From: Phycisphaerae bacterium | Lineage (GTDB): Bacteria; Planctomycetota; Phycisphaerae; Phycisphaerales; SM1A02 | Length of the DNA stretch: 45,515 bases | Reading direction: 5' to 3' | Assembly: GCA_016795035.1 (NCBI GenBank) | Contig: JAEUIT010000070.1 | Span: 1-45,515, forward strand | In this document: piece by piece, positions 7,132 through 15,489 of the stretch | Layout: every line of letters begins with the position of its first letter | Numbering within the stretch: the stretch's first letter is position 1 | Notes under the pieces: generated by a model | Seen by the model: the letters and a program-made list of their open reading frames with translations, nothing else | Databases searched by the model: none | Told to the model about the DNA's origin: nothing | Translations under genes and position numbers: made by a program

Positions 7132-8997
7132 ATGTCGACCGCCGTGCCCCCTCGCCCCTCCTCCACTCCCGGCTCGCGTGGCCCGGTCGAGGTAGGCGGG
7201 TCGACGCCGGACCGGCACGCCGAGGGCTGGTGGGGCGACTGGCGAACCCTCCTCTACGCGGCGCTCTTCGGCGTCCTGATGGGCCTTATCGCCCTTGCGT
7301 TCATCGGCCCGATCGGATGGGCTGAGCGGCAGGCCGAGCACCTCCTCACCAATCGGCCCGCCTTCCTCTTCGTGGGCGTCATCCTCCTCCCGGCGTTCGG
7401 CGGTCTCCTCTGCGGGCTCGTCCGCCGGATGATCCCGCTCGACCTCAAGGGGCATGGCGTGTCGGCGGTGCTCTACGCCGTCGCGCGGCGACGCTCGCGC
7501 TTGCCGATGCGCATGGCGATCCGGCAATGGCTCGCCGCCACCTTCACGATCATCTCAGGCGGTTCGGCCGGCCCCGAAGGTCCGATCGTCACGATCGGCT
7601 CGGTCATCGGCTCGAACGTCGGTCGCCTCGCGCGACTCGACCGTGACGGCGTCACGAGCTTTCTCGGCGCCGGCGCCGCGGGCGGCATCGCGGCGGTCTT
7701 CAACGCGCCGATCACCGGCGTCTTCTTCGCGCTCGAGATTCTCCTGCGCGACTTCTCGCTGCGCACGTTCGCGCCGATCGTCGTTGCAGCCGTCCTCTCG
7801 AGCGCCGCCACGCAGACGATTCTCGGCACCCCGCGCCCGATCTTCGGCATCAGCGAAGCGGTGGCCGACTCGCTGCGGGCGCAGATCACGATCGAGGGCA
7901 CGCCGGCGTTCGTCCTCCTCGGCGTCGTCTGCGGCGTCGTCGCGGTCGGCTTCAACCGTTCGTTGCGCATCGCCGAGCATCTCTTCGAGAAGATCCCAGG
8001 TCCGGTGGTCCTTCATCCCGCGCTCGGCGGTCTCGCGCTCGGCTGCCTCGGCGCGATCTACCTTGGCATCGCGAGTTGGATCGCCCCGAGCGAGGCGAGC
8101 GTGGGCCTGCCGGTCTTCATGGGCAATGGCTACAACGCGGTCGAGCGCCTGCTCTCCCCCGCGGCCTACAGCGGCGCGACGCTCTCCTTCATGGGCCTTC
8201 TGCTCGGGTGGCTTCTCCTGAAGACGCTCGCGACGTCGCTCACGCTCGGTTCGGGCGGCTCCGGCGGACTCTTCGCGCCGGCGCTCCTGATCGGCGCGCT
8301 CACCGGCGGCGCCTTCGGCATGGCGACGAACGCGCTCGGCTTCATGCCCAGCGCGACACCCGCGCACTTCGCGCTCGTCGGCATGGGCGGCGCGCTCGCC
8401 GGCGCGATGCACGCCCCCTTGAGCGGCATGCTCCTCGTGTACGAACTCACCGGCGACTACAGCGTGATCCTGCCCTTGATGCTGACGGCGACGATCGCGA
8501 CGATCGTCTCGCGCTCGCTCCAGCGCGAGAGCGCGTACACCGGCGTCCTCGTCGAGCAAGGCGTGAAGCTCGGCACGCGCGGCGACCAGTCGCTGCTTCG
8601 CCGACTCACGGTGCGCGACGTGCCGCTACTCCCGCCCATCATCGTGTCGCCGACGGAGACGGCGGAGCGCCTGCTCCAGATCGCCGACCGCTGCGACGTG
8701 GGCGAGTTCGTCGTGATCGGGAAGGACGATCGCTGCGTCGGCCTGATCGGCGGACGCGAGCTCCGCACGGCGCTCGTCAATCCCGAGGCGCTCCAGCTTC
8801 TCGAAGTCAGCGAGATCATGCGGCCGCTCGCGGCGTCGGTGACGCTCGGCGACACGCTCGACGTTGCCCTCGACCGCTTCGGCACGAGCGACCTCTCGTC
8901 GTTGCCGGTGCTCGACGCGAAGGGACTCTGCCAAGGCCTTCTCACGCGCGAACGCCTGATGCGCCGCTATCAGGACGAGATGGAGCAGGACGCGTGA
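7132..8997 (+). CDS. ClC-type chloride channel/antiporter with CBS pair
   Basis: 621 residues. An inner-membrane ClC protein that conducts chloride or exchanges it for protons. The three anion-pathway signatures are visible: GGSAGPEGPIV (about residues 143-153, with the gating Glu), GSGGSGGLFAP (GLFAP at 379-383) and the long hydrophobic repeats between. From about residue 488 there are two CBS domains (PPIIVSPTETAERLL and ASVTLGDTLDVALDRF), which usually bind adenine nucleotides and regulate the channel. The start at 7132 follows the Pro-rich upstream frame and gives a cytosolic N-tail of about 40 residues; there is no clear ribosome binding site. The stop overlaps the rnpA start by 4 nt, so the two are translationally coupled. 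Confidence 0.93.
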   Translation: MSTAVPPRPSSTPGSRGPVEVGGSTPDRHAEGWWGDWRTLLYAALFGVLMGLIALAFIGPIGWAERQAEHLLTNRPAFLFVGVILLPAFGGLLCGLVRRMIPLDLKGHGVSAVLYAVARRRSRLPMRMAIRQWLAATFTIISGGSAGPEGPIVTIGSVIGSNVGRLARLDRDGVTSFLGAGAAGGIAAVFNAPITGVFFALEILLRDFSLRTFAPIVVAAVLSSAATQTILGTPRPIFGISEAVADSLRAQITIEGTPAFVLLGVVCGVVAVGFNRSLRIAEHLFEKIPGPVVLHPALGGLALGCLGAIYLGIASWIAPSEASVGLPVFMGNGYNAVERLLSPAAYSGATLSFMGLLLGWLLLKTLATSLTLGSGGSGGLFAPALLIGALTGGAFGMATNALGFMPSATPAHFALVGMGGALAGAMHAPLSGMLLVYELTGDYSVILPLMLTATIATIVSRSLQRESAYTGVLVEQGVKLGTRGDQSLLRRLTVRDVPLLPPIIVSPTETAERLLQIADRCDVGEFVVIGKDDRCVGLIGGRELRTALVNPEALQLLEVSEIMRPLAASVTLGDTLDVALDRFGTSDLSSLPVLDAKGLCQGLLTRERLMRRYQDEMEQDA

Positions 8998-9413
8998 CCG
9001 ACGCCGCGCCGCGACCCTTTCGCTTCACGCGGGCGTTTCGCCTCGAGCATCGCCGCGAGTTCGACGCGGTGTACGCCGGCAAGGCGCGCACGCTCGAAGG
9101 GCCGCTCGTCGTCCACGCGATTCCGAACGAGCACGGGCACCATCGCCTTGGCCTCTCGATCGGACGCCGCCTCGGCAACGCGACGCGACGGACGCGGCTC
9201 AAGCGCATGATCCGCGAGGCGTTTCGCCTCGACCGCGGCACCTGGCCCGGGGCGTACGATCTCGTCGTCGGCGCGCGGACGCACGAACCGTGCACGCTCG
9301 ACGACTACCGCGCGGCGCTTGGCCGCGCGATCGACTCGGCGCATCGGCTATGGACGAAACGAGCGACACGACAGTCGAAGCGGGCGAGCGACGCGCCGCC
9401 GCCGAGCGAGTGA
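8994..9413 (+). CDS. rnpA: Ribonuclease P protein component
   Basis: 139 residues. The protein subunit of RNase P, which helps the catalytic RNA mature tRNA 5' ends. It has the N-terminal FRFTRAFRLEHRREFDAVY block and the RNR-like helix LGNATRRTRLKRMIREAFR. The start is GTG 8994, which overlaps the clc stop in a GTGA; AGGA lies about 6 nt upstream inside clc. Normally rnpA follows rpmH, but here a chloride channel takes that place. The C-terminus is a short Lys/Arg/Ser tail that overlaps yidD by 64 nt. Confidence 0.92.
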   Translation: MTDAAPRPFRFTRAFRLEHRREFDAVYAGKARTLEGPLVVHAIPNEHGHHRLGLSIGRRLGNATRRTRLKRMIREAFRLDRGTWPGAYDLVVGARTHEPCTLDDYRAALGRAIDSAHRLWTKRATRQSKRASDAPPPSE

Positions 9414-9676
9414 CGCACGCGCCTCGTCCTGGCGTGACCGCGCGCGGACTGATCGCGCTCGTGCGCGGCTACCAAGTGGTGTTAGGCCCCCTGCTCGGCG
9501 GACACTGCCGTTTCTCGCCGACGTGCTCGCACTATGCGATTCAGGCGCTGACGATCCACGGGGCCCGCCGCGGCGCGTGGCTGACGGTGCGCCGACTTGC
9601 GAAGTGCCATCCGTGGGAGCGGCTTGGTGGGGCGTCGGGGGAGGATCCGGTGCCGGGGAGGAGAGAGAGAAAGTAG
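9350..9676 (+). CDS. yidD: Membrane protein insertion efficiency factor YidD
   Basis: 108 residues. A small peripheral membrane protein that assists insertion by YidC. The family core is complete: LIALVRGYQVVLGPLLG, then HCRFSPTCSHYAIQALTIHG and CHPWERLGG with the conserved Cys residues. ATG 9350 (MDETSD) gives a 36-residue N-terminal extension before the core and places the start 64 nt inside rnpA, as is common for this pair. The usual next gene, yidC, is absent; instead a long GAGAC-type hairpin follows and the next gene is on the other strand. Confidence 0.93.
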   Translation: MDETSDTTVEAGERRAAAERVTHAPRPGVTARGLIALVRGYQVVLGPLLGGHCRFSPTCSHYAIQALTIHGARRGAWLTVRRLAKCHPWERLGGASGEDPVPGRRERK

Positions 9677-9738
9677 AAAGAGAGAATGGAGAGGGCGTGG
9701 GTGCGCGCACACCGTCCGTCTCCATCACTGTCTGCCCT

Positions 9739-9906
9739 ATCTGTCTCTGTCTCGGCTCTCTTCCTGTCTCTGCGTTCTCGACTCGTCTCAGTCTCTGCGT
9801 ACTCGATTCTCTTCTCGTCTTGGAATCGAGAGACGAGTGAGCGGAGACCGAGACGATTCACGTGAGCAGAGACACGAAGAAAGCCGAGACAGAGACGGAG
9901 ACAGAT
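9739..9906. repeat. GAGAC-family intergenic hairpin
   Basis: A nested inverted repeat between convergent genes. The outer arms are 9739-9757 and 9882-9906 (runs of CTGTCTC against GAGACAG). The inner arms ACTCGTCTC (9781-9789)/GAGACGAGT (9830-9838) and CTCGATTC (9802-9809)/GAATCGAG (9823-9830) are perfect. Its left part resembles 45068-45187 at the other end of the window, including a shared block GAGAGACGAGTGAGCGGA. Likely a dispersed mobile-like repeat that may also end transcription. Confidence 0.7.
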
Positions 9907-9936
9907 GCCTGCGTCGCGCGCGCCGTTAGGTTCTGC

Positions 9937-11274
9937 TCAGGGCGCCCCGAACTCGTCCGCGGTCAGGGCGAGCGGCGTCGACGCCGGGAAGACTCGCAAC
10001 GCGCTGTCGCCATTCTCGAGTCCCCACTTGCCGGTCTTCGTGTCCTTCGCGATGCGCACGACGTCGAGCGGCTTCTCGTCGAAGCCGAAGAAGAGCACCT
10101 GCGCCTGCTCCATTTCCGCGGGATACGGGCCCACCGCGATCTCCGGCGCGCGGTCGAGGCAAAGTTGCTTGAGCAGGCGTTCCGGCAACGCGGAGTTGCA
10201 CGGGACGGCCGGTCCGGGCATGCCGTCCTTCACGCGGCTGATCGTCCAGCGGTCGAGCTCGCGCACGAGCTCGAAACGGTCGCCCTTCGCCGGGCGCACC
10301 TCGATGCGCTTCACGTCGGCGGGCCGGCGCCCCGAGCCCGTCGGCTCGATGAGCGTGCCGGGCCGCGGCAGGAGCGCCGTCTGCGTGCCGGCGCCGAGGC
10401 GAAAGACGAACGGTGTGTCGGCGAGGCGTGCGTAGCGGTCGTTCGTGCCGATGCCGAGGGGCGCGCCGATCTCGAGCGTGCGCGTCGTGGCGACGCCGCC
10501 TGCGTCGCTCGCTTCGACCGTGAGCCGCGCGATCGGCTCGGCGAGGCCGAACGTCGCGAGATCCGCGGGACTGTCGACGAGGAAGCCGTCGCTCCGCGCT
10601 CGCGCGAGGCCTGAGAGAAGCTCCTCGACGCGCGGCTGGTCGGCCCGCGCGAGCGACTTGCCGCGCACGGTCCAACGCTCGCCGTCGCGGGCGAGCTCGA
10701 ACGAGCCGGTGCGGTCTTGCCACACGAGGCGCGTCGGTCGGCCGAGCGATTCGGGGAAGAGGAAGCGCGAGCGCCATTCGCGCGGATCCATTTCGACCGC
10801 ACGTTCGTAGAGCGGCGAGCGCACGACGAGGATCGGGCCGCCGGGGCGACGCACGAACGCGCGGCCCGCGACACTTCGCTTGCCGAATTCGAGTCGCCAC
10901 TCGCGCGGTCCCGCGCGGAGGACGAGGTCGGCGGCGGCAGGCGAGGCCGAGGTGCTGTCGATCGCGCGCTCGGCAAGGAGCGACGCGGCGTCCGCGACGA
11001 ACTGCCGCGCGGAGTAGGGATCGATGTCGCACGCGACCGGGGCCGTCTGCCGCCAGGCGGTGCCGGTGCGGCGGAGTTCGTAGGTCACGTCGCCGCGGCG
11101 GAGCGTGATCGCGTCGATCTCGTCGACCGGGATCGCGTCCTTCTCGCCGAAGACCGGACGGTCTCCGGGCGCGCGCAGGCTCGACGTTGCAGCCGGGGAA
11201 TCGCGCAGCGCCCACCAGCCCGCGCCGAGGGCGGCGGCGATCGCGAGCGCGACGATCGTGCGGACGCCTCTCAT
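9937..11274 (-). CDS. DUF4340-type protein of Gld-like ABC system
   Basis: 445 residues with one N-terminal membrane anchor (MRGVRTIVALAIAAALGAG) and a long periplasmic part. The repeated pattern ITLRRGDVTYELRRTGTAWR and DRFELVRELDRWTISR is the DUF4340 style, in which beta-rich units look up a residue pair after 'W'. Such proteins regularly follow GldG-like genes in planctomycetes and other phyla. The start overlaps the stop of the upstream GldF-GldG fusion by 4 nt (ATGA), so they are made together. Its biochemical role is unknown; it presumably acts with the ABC complex at the envelope. Ends next to the GAGAC hairpin. Confidence 0.8.
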   Translation of the reverse strand: MRGVRTIVALAIAAALGAGWWALRDSPAATSSLRAPGDRPVFGEKDAIPVDEIDAITLRRGDVTYELRRTGTAWRQTAPVACDIDPYSARQFVADAASLLAERAIDSTSASPAAADLVLRAGPREWRLEFGKRSVAGRAFVRRPGGPILVVRSPLYERAVEMDPREWRSRFLFPESLGRPTRLVWQDRTGSFELARDGERWTVRGKSLARADQPRVEELLSGLARARSDGFLVDSPADLATFGLAEPIARLTVEASDAGGVATTRTLEIGAPLGIGTNDRYARLADTPFVFRLGAGTQTALLPRPGTLIEPTGSGRRPADVKRIEVRPAKGDRFELVRELDRWTISRVKDGMPGPAVPCNSALPERLLKQLCLDRAPEIAVGPYPAEMEQAQVLFFGFDEKPLDVVRIAKDTKTGKWGLENGDSALRVFPASTPLALTADEFGAP

Positions 11275-14105
11275 GCGTCGCGCCTCCGCTTCATCGCGAC
11301 GCCCGTGCCGACGAGCGCGACGGCGACCGGAAGTCCGGCCACGAGGATGAGGAGCCACGTCGCGCGGGTGCGATCGGAGATCTCGCCGATGCGCGCGACT
11401 TCGCGCTCGGCGCCGCCGAACGTCGCGGGGTCGAGTCCCGCGAGCCAGGCGACCGACGCGATGAGGAGCGCGCGATTGCCGGGATTCGTGAGGGCAAATC
11501 GGTCTCCGCCGAGCGACTGCGACGCGTCGGCGATCGTCGAAAGGAGCCATCCGCCGCTGCCGACGACGACCGCGCGGTGTCCGTCCGGGCGCTCGACCGC
11601 CACGACGACGTCCGCGGGTCCGGACAGCCGCTTCGCGTCGGGCACGCTGCGCACCGCGTTGCCGTCGCCGCGCCAGTCGTCCTCGATCCAGCGGTTGGCG
11701 TCGGGCTCGACGCGCGCGACGGCTGCAACGCGGAGATTCGGCGGCGCCCCGTCGAGCCGCATGATCGGCGTCGGATGGTTCGCAACGAGGAGTTGACCGT
11801 TGATCGCGGCGCCGATCGGGTGGGAGCTCTCGAAGCGGTTGATCTCCTGCCAAGGCCGCGTCTCGGTGCGGTCGGCTGAAACGGGAAGAAGCTCCAGAAT
11901 GACGCGACCGGTGTCGACGCGCAGCCCGAGGTCGGCGGCCACGATCTCCCACGGGTCCTTCTGGCCGAAGACGGGCAAGAGGTTGCGGGCGAACGTCACG
12001 AGCGTCGGTTCGCCCTGCGAGAGGAGCGAGCGCGTGACCTCGAGCAGGCGCCGCTCGCGCTCGGAGACCTGCAGGCCGTCGCGCTTGAGCGGCGGAAGCA
12101 CCGCGTAGACGAAGCGCTCGCCGCGCGCCGGCGTCGGCTTCTCGGCGAGACCGATCGGCCACTCGCGCACGCCGAAGCGCGCGGTGCGGAGCGCGTCGGC
12201 CATCGCGACGAGCTCGTTCCGGTCCTCGCGGCGTTCGAGCAGCGAGCGATCCTCTGCGTGCACGAAGACGACCGTCGGCAGCGTGTCGATCGTGAGCGAG
12301 CGGATCGCGCCGGCGAGGATCTGTTCGGCACGGGCCGCGAAGTCGTAGCCAAGCGTCGCGCGGCCGCGGGCGCCGTTCGACGCGAGGTTCGCCCGCGCCG
12401 GCACGATCTGCCACGACGGGATCGCCGCCGCGCCGCGGGGCGAGAGGATGACCGCGCACTCCCCCTGCCCGATCACGCGACTCACGCCGGCCGCGCCGAG
12501 GTCGGGGAGTTCCTCGAGTTCGTACTGCTCGGCGCGCCGCGCCGCGGCCTCGCGGTCGAAGTCGTCGCCGCGGCTCGCCGCCCAGGCGCGGACCTGCGGC
12601 GGCAGTTGGGGATTCTGCGACCAGTTCTTCGCGAGCGTCGCGACGGTGCCGAACTGGTCGGCCCAGAGACGATCGTTTGCGACAAGCGCGCTCCGCGCGC
12701 CGTCCCAGTCGGGCAGCGGCCGCGCCTCGCTCGTGCGGAGGAGGTCCCGTACCGCGGCGATGAAGGCGTCGCCCGAGTCGGTGAGCTGGAGAAGGCCCGA
12801 CGACAGCTGCTCGAGCTGCGGGCGGATCGGGAGGTCGGCCGGCGCGGTCGCGAGCGCCGCCTGCAACGCGGTGTTCTGCTCGCGGGCGAAGGCGCGAAGC
12901 GCGTCGTAGCCCGCGAACGAGCGGTCGATCGCCGGTCGCCACGCGGCGATGGCCTTCGCGTCGGACGCCTCGAGGCGTTCGAGGAGCGCGTCGTAGCGGG
13001 CGGCGCTCGCCGGGTCGAGCGGATCGATGCGCTCGACCGTGACATTCGCGTTCGCCTCGCGCATCCGTTCGAGCACCTCGTCGACGCGGCGGAGCGACGC
13101 CGGGTCGGCGCTGTCCTCGCCGAGAAGGAGCGCGATCGTCCACTGGCCGTCGAGCCCGGCGAGCAACTCCTCGGTTGCCGTCGAGAGCGAGTAGGCGCGG
13201 GTCTTCGTCGCGTCGAACTCGCGGCGCACGGAGGCGGTTCCGCCGAGCGCCGTCGCGGCGCCGACGCACGCGATCACCGCGAGCGCGAAGAGCGCGGTCT
13301 CGCCGCGGGCGGCAAGGCGACCGAGTCGCGTGGCCGAGCGGCCGGCGAAGCCGCCGTCGCGCACGCGCGCGAGCGACACCGACGCGAGGACGAGCGACGC
13401 CACGGTGATCGCCACGAAGTAGACGACGTTCGACGTATCGACGAGGCCGAGGATGAAGTCCTCGACGCGTCGCAAGGGTTCGGCGGCGAATGCGGCCGGC
13501 GCCCATTCGGCGGGCAGGGCCGCGGCGAGCGCGCGACTCCCGAGCGTGAGCGCGAAGAGGACGAAGACCGGCACGAGGAACGCGACTAACTGATTGGAGG
13601 TGAGGGTCGACGCGAGGATGCCCATCGCGATGAAGGCGCTGCCGGCGAGGACGAGGCCCGCGAAGCCGGTGCCGATCTCGCCCCAGTCGGGGTTCGCGTG
13701 GAGTTCGAGCACCGCGCCGGTCGCGGCGACGGGAATCGCCAACACGACCACGAGGAAGATCGCGCACGCCAGGAACTTGCCGACGACCGCCTGCCAAGGT
13801 CGGATCGGCGCGGCGATCAGCGTTTCCCAGGTGCCTTGGCGGAATTCGTCGCTGAAACTCCGCATCGCGATCGCGGGCGACGCGGCGAGGAGCGTCCACG
13901 CGGCGGCGAGGAGCACGGCACGCAACGTCGCGGGCTCGCCGGTGCGGAAGGTCGCCGCGACGAAGATCGCGCAGAGAAGCGTGGCCACGAGCCCGACGGT
14001 GACGTAGCCCGCGGGCGTCGCGAAGGTCGCCAAGAGCTCGCGCTTCGCGATGGCGAGCGTGGTCGCGAGTCGGCGCGGCGGTGCAACGTGGAGTTCGCCG
14101 CTCAT
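11271..14105 (-). CDS. ABC-2 permease fused to GldG-like periplasmic domain
   Basis: 944 residues. The N-terminal part (about residues 1-240) is an ABC-2 permease with six hydrophobic segments and the SFSDEFRQGTWETLIAAPI motif typical of GldF-like subunits. After another membrane helix (about 270-290, ALFALAVIACVGAATALG) comes a long GldG-like region with FDATKTRAYSLS, where GldG proteins carry a D-x-T-x-x-x-x-Y/F-S-L-S motif. A last helix near the C-terminus (ATWLLILVAGLPVAVALVG) closes it. In Flavobacterium GldF and GldG are separate proteins; here they are one chain. 4-nt overlaps link it to both neighbours. Confidence 0.85.
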   Translation of the reverse strand: MSGELHVAPPRRLATTLAIAKRELLATFATPAGYVTVGLVATLLCAIFVAATFRTGEPATLRAVLLAAAWTLLAASPAIAMRSFSDEFRQGTWETLIAAPIRPWQAVVGKFLACAIFLVVVLAIPVAATGAVLELHANPDWGEIGTGFAGLVLAGSAFIAMGILASTLTSNQLVAFLVPVFVLFALTLGSRALAAALPAEWAPAAFAAEPLRRVEDFILGLVDTSNVVYFVAITVASLVLASVSLARVRDGGFAGRSATRLGRLAARGETALFALAVIACVGAATALGGTASVRREFDATKTRAYSLSTATEELLAGLDGQWTIALLLGEDSADPASLRRVDEVLERMREANANVTVERIDPLDPASAARYDALLERLEASDAKAIAAWRPAIDRSFAGYDALRAFAREQNTALQAALATAPADLPIRPQLEQLSSGLLQLTDSGDAFIAAVRDLLRTSEARPLPDWDGARSALVANDRLWADQFGTVATLAKNWSQNPQLPPQVRAWAASRGDDFDREAAARRAEQYELEELPDLGAAGVSRVIGQGECAVILSPRGAAAIPSWQIVPARANLASNGARGRATLGYDFAARAEQILAGAIRSLTIDTLPTVVFVHAEDRSLLERREDRNELVAMADALRTARFGVREWPIGLAEKPTPARGERFVYAVLPPLKRDGLQVSERERRLLEVTRSLLSQGEPTLVTFARNLLPVFGQKDPWEIVAADLGLRVDTGRVILELLPVSADRTETRPWQEINRFESSHPIGAAINGQLLVANHPTPIMRLDGAPPNLRVAAVARVEPDANRWIEDDWRGDGNAVRSVPDAKRLSGPADVVVAVERPDGHRAVVVGSGGWLLSTIADASQSLGGDRFALTNPGNRALLIASVAWLAGLDPATFGGAEREVARIGEISDRTRATWLLILVAGLPVAVALVGTGVAMKRRRDA

Positions 14106-15163
14106 GCGGCCACCCCGCCGGGGTTTCCGTCGCGCTGGCCGCCGCGTTGGCCCTCACGTGCGGCGTTCGTGCGCGTCGCTTCGACGAAGAGCGTTTCGAG
14201 GCTCGCACGATCGCGGCGAAGCTCGCGCACCCGGATGCCTGCCTTCGCAAGGTCGGCGGCGATCGCCTCGCGCAGGTCGGGCGTGCCCGCGGCGGCCGAG
14301 GCGGTCACGCGCATCCAGCGGGCGTCGAGCGCTTCCGCGGTCAGGGAGCCGAGCTCGGCGAGCGACGAGAGCGCGCGGCGCACGTCGCCTCCCTCCCCTT
14401 CGACCACGTAGCGGTCGCCGGCCTTCGCGCGGAGCGATTCAATCGGCCCTTGGGCGACGATCGAGCCCTGCGCCACGAGGATCGCGCGGTCGCAGGTCGC
14501 TTCGATCTCGGCGAGGATGTGGCTCGAGACGAGCACCGTCCGCTCCTTGCCGAGGTCGCGCAGCAGTTGGCGGAAGGCGAGGAGTTGGTGGGGGTCGAGG
14601 CCGACGGACGGCTCATCGAGGATGAGGACGCGCGGCGACGAGAGCATCGCGGCGGCGACGCCGACGCGCTGGCGATAGCCCTTCGAGAGCGCGCCGACCA
14701 GCCGGCCGGTGACGGATCCGAGGTCGCAGGCGGTCACGCAGCGGTCGATCGCGTTACTCGCGGCGCGGCCGAAAAGCCCGGTCAGGGAGGCCCGATAGCG
14801 GAGGAATTCCCGCGTCCGCAGTTCGGGGTGGACGGGCGCCGACTCGGGGAGGTAGCCAATCGCCGCACGAGCCGCTTCCGAGTCCTTGGCGACGTCAAAG
14901 CCTGCAACGCGGAGCGTCCCGCGATCGGGGGCAAGCACCCCGGCGAGCATGCGAATCGTCGTCGTCTTGCCGGCGCCGTTCGGGCCGAGTAACCCGGCCA
15001 CGCACCGCTCCGGCACCGTGAACGAGAGGTCGCGGACGGCGAGGACCGAGCCGAAGCGCTTCGAGACCCCGCTCGCGACCACGGCGTCGGCGCGCGGACG
15101 CCCCGCCTCGAGGGTCGCGACCGCCGCATCGGCCTTGGCTTCGGGGGACGTGTGCTCGTGCAT
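14102..15163 (-). CDS. ABC transporter ATPase, GldA-like
   Basis: 353 residues. Walker A GPNGAGKTT (60-68), signature LSKGYRQRV (about 159-167) and Walker B VLILDEP (179-185) are intact, with the switch His in SSHILAEIEATCD. It powers the permease encoded directly downstream. The C-terminal 110 residues form the regulatory region seen in NatA/GldA-type ATPases (RYVVEGEGGDVRRALSSL onward). ATG 15163 (MHEHTSPEAK) is chosen; the longer frame up to 15268 adds a Pro/Arg-rich stretch with no support. No ribosome binding site is visible. First gene of a three-gene operon ending at 9937. Confidence 0.92.
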   Translation of the reverse strand: MHEHTSPEAKADAAVATLEAGRPRADAVVASGVSKRFGSVLAVRDLSFTVPERCVAGLLGPNGAGKTTTIRMLAGVLAPDRGTLRVAGFDVAKDSEAARAAIGYLPESAPVHPELRTREFLRYRASLTGLFGRAASNAIDRCVTACDLGSVTGRLVGALSKGYRQRVGVAAAMLSSPRVLILDEPSVGLDPHQLLAFRQLLRDLGKERTVLVSSHILAEIEATCDRAILVAQGSIVAQGPIESLRAKAGDRYVVEGEGGDVRRALSSLAELGSLTAEALDARWMRVTASAAAGTPDLREAIAADLAKAGIRVRELRRDRASLETLFVEATRTNAAREGQRGGQRDGNPGGVAA

Positions 15164-15489
15164 GACGAAGGAGGGCACCGCGCCTCGGTCTCTCGCGGTG
15201 GGACCGTCGACGAATCGAAGCGGGCACCGCGCGGGTCTACGAGTGGAGGGAGGCGAAGGCGGCGGCATGGTATCGCGGAGGGCGGAGGGTTCAGGGTTCG
15301 GGGTTCAGGGTTCAGGGGCAAACCTGAAGAGGCAGCCGCTTCAACCTCGATCTCCTTCTTCCCTGAACCCTCAACCCTGATCCCTGATCCCTCCTTTCCT
15401 CCGGGGTACACTCCGTCACTCGCTCGCCGCAGTCGCGCGTTCGCGTTTTTCATCTCTCGCGCTCGATAGGCCAGACGAGCACCTCGCGT
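15164..15489. other. Divergent intergenic region with heptad hairpin
   Basis: 326 bp between divergent genes, so both promoters should lie here, but none is recognisable. The middle is filled by the GGGTTCA-type hairpin at 15286-15393. Confidence 0.5.
15286..15393. repeat. Heptad-repeat hairpin, GGGTTCA type
   Basis: The left arm (15286-15318) is a run of AGGGTTC/GGGGTTC units and the right arm (15361-15393) is a run of CCCTGAA/CCCTGAT units, so the arms pair imperfectly over about 33 bp. The loop is about 42 nt. Lies between divergent genes, so it is not simply a terminator. Confidence 0.85.

Noticed and set aside
9480..9487. GTTAGGC core inside yidD as a possible att site
   Set aside because: It is in a conserved coding region with no partner core or cassette structure nearby.
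9937..14250. 1437-codon minus-strand frame
   Set aside because: Its N-terminal 900 residues are an Arg-rich shadow of the GldF-GldG gene. Only the last 445 codons from ATG 11274 are a real gene.
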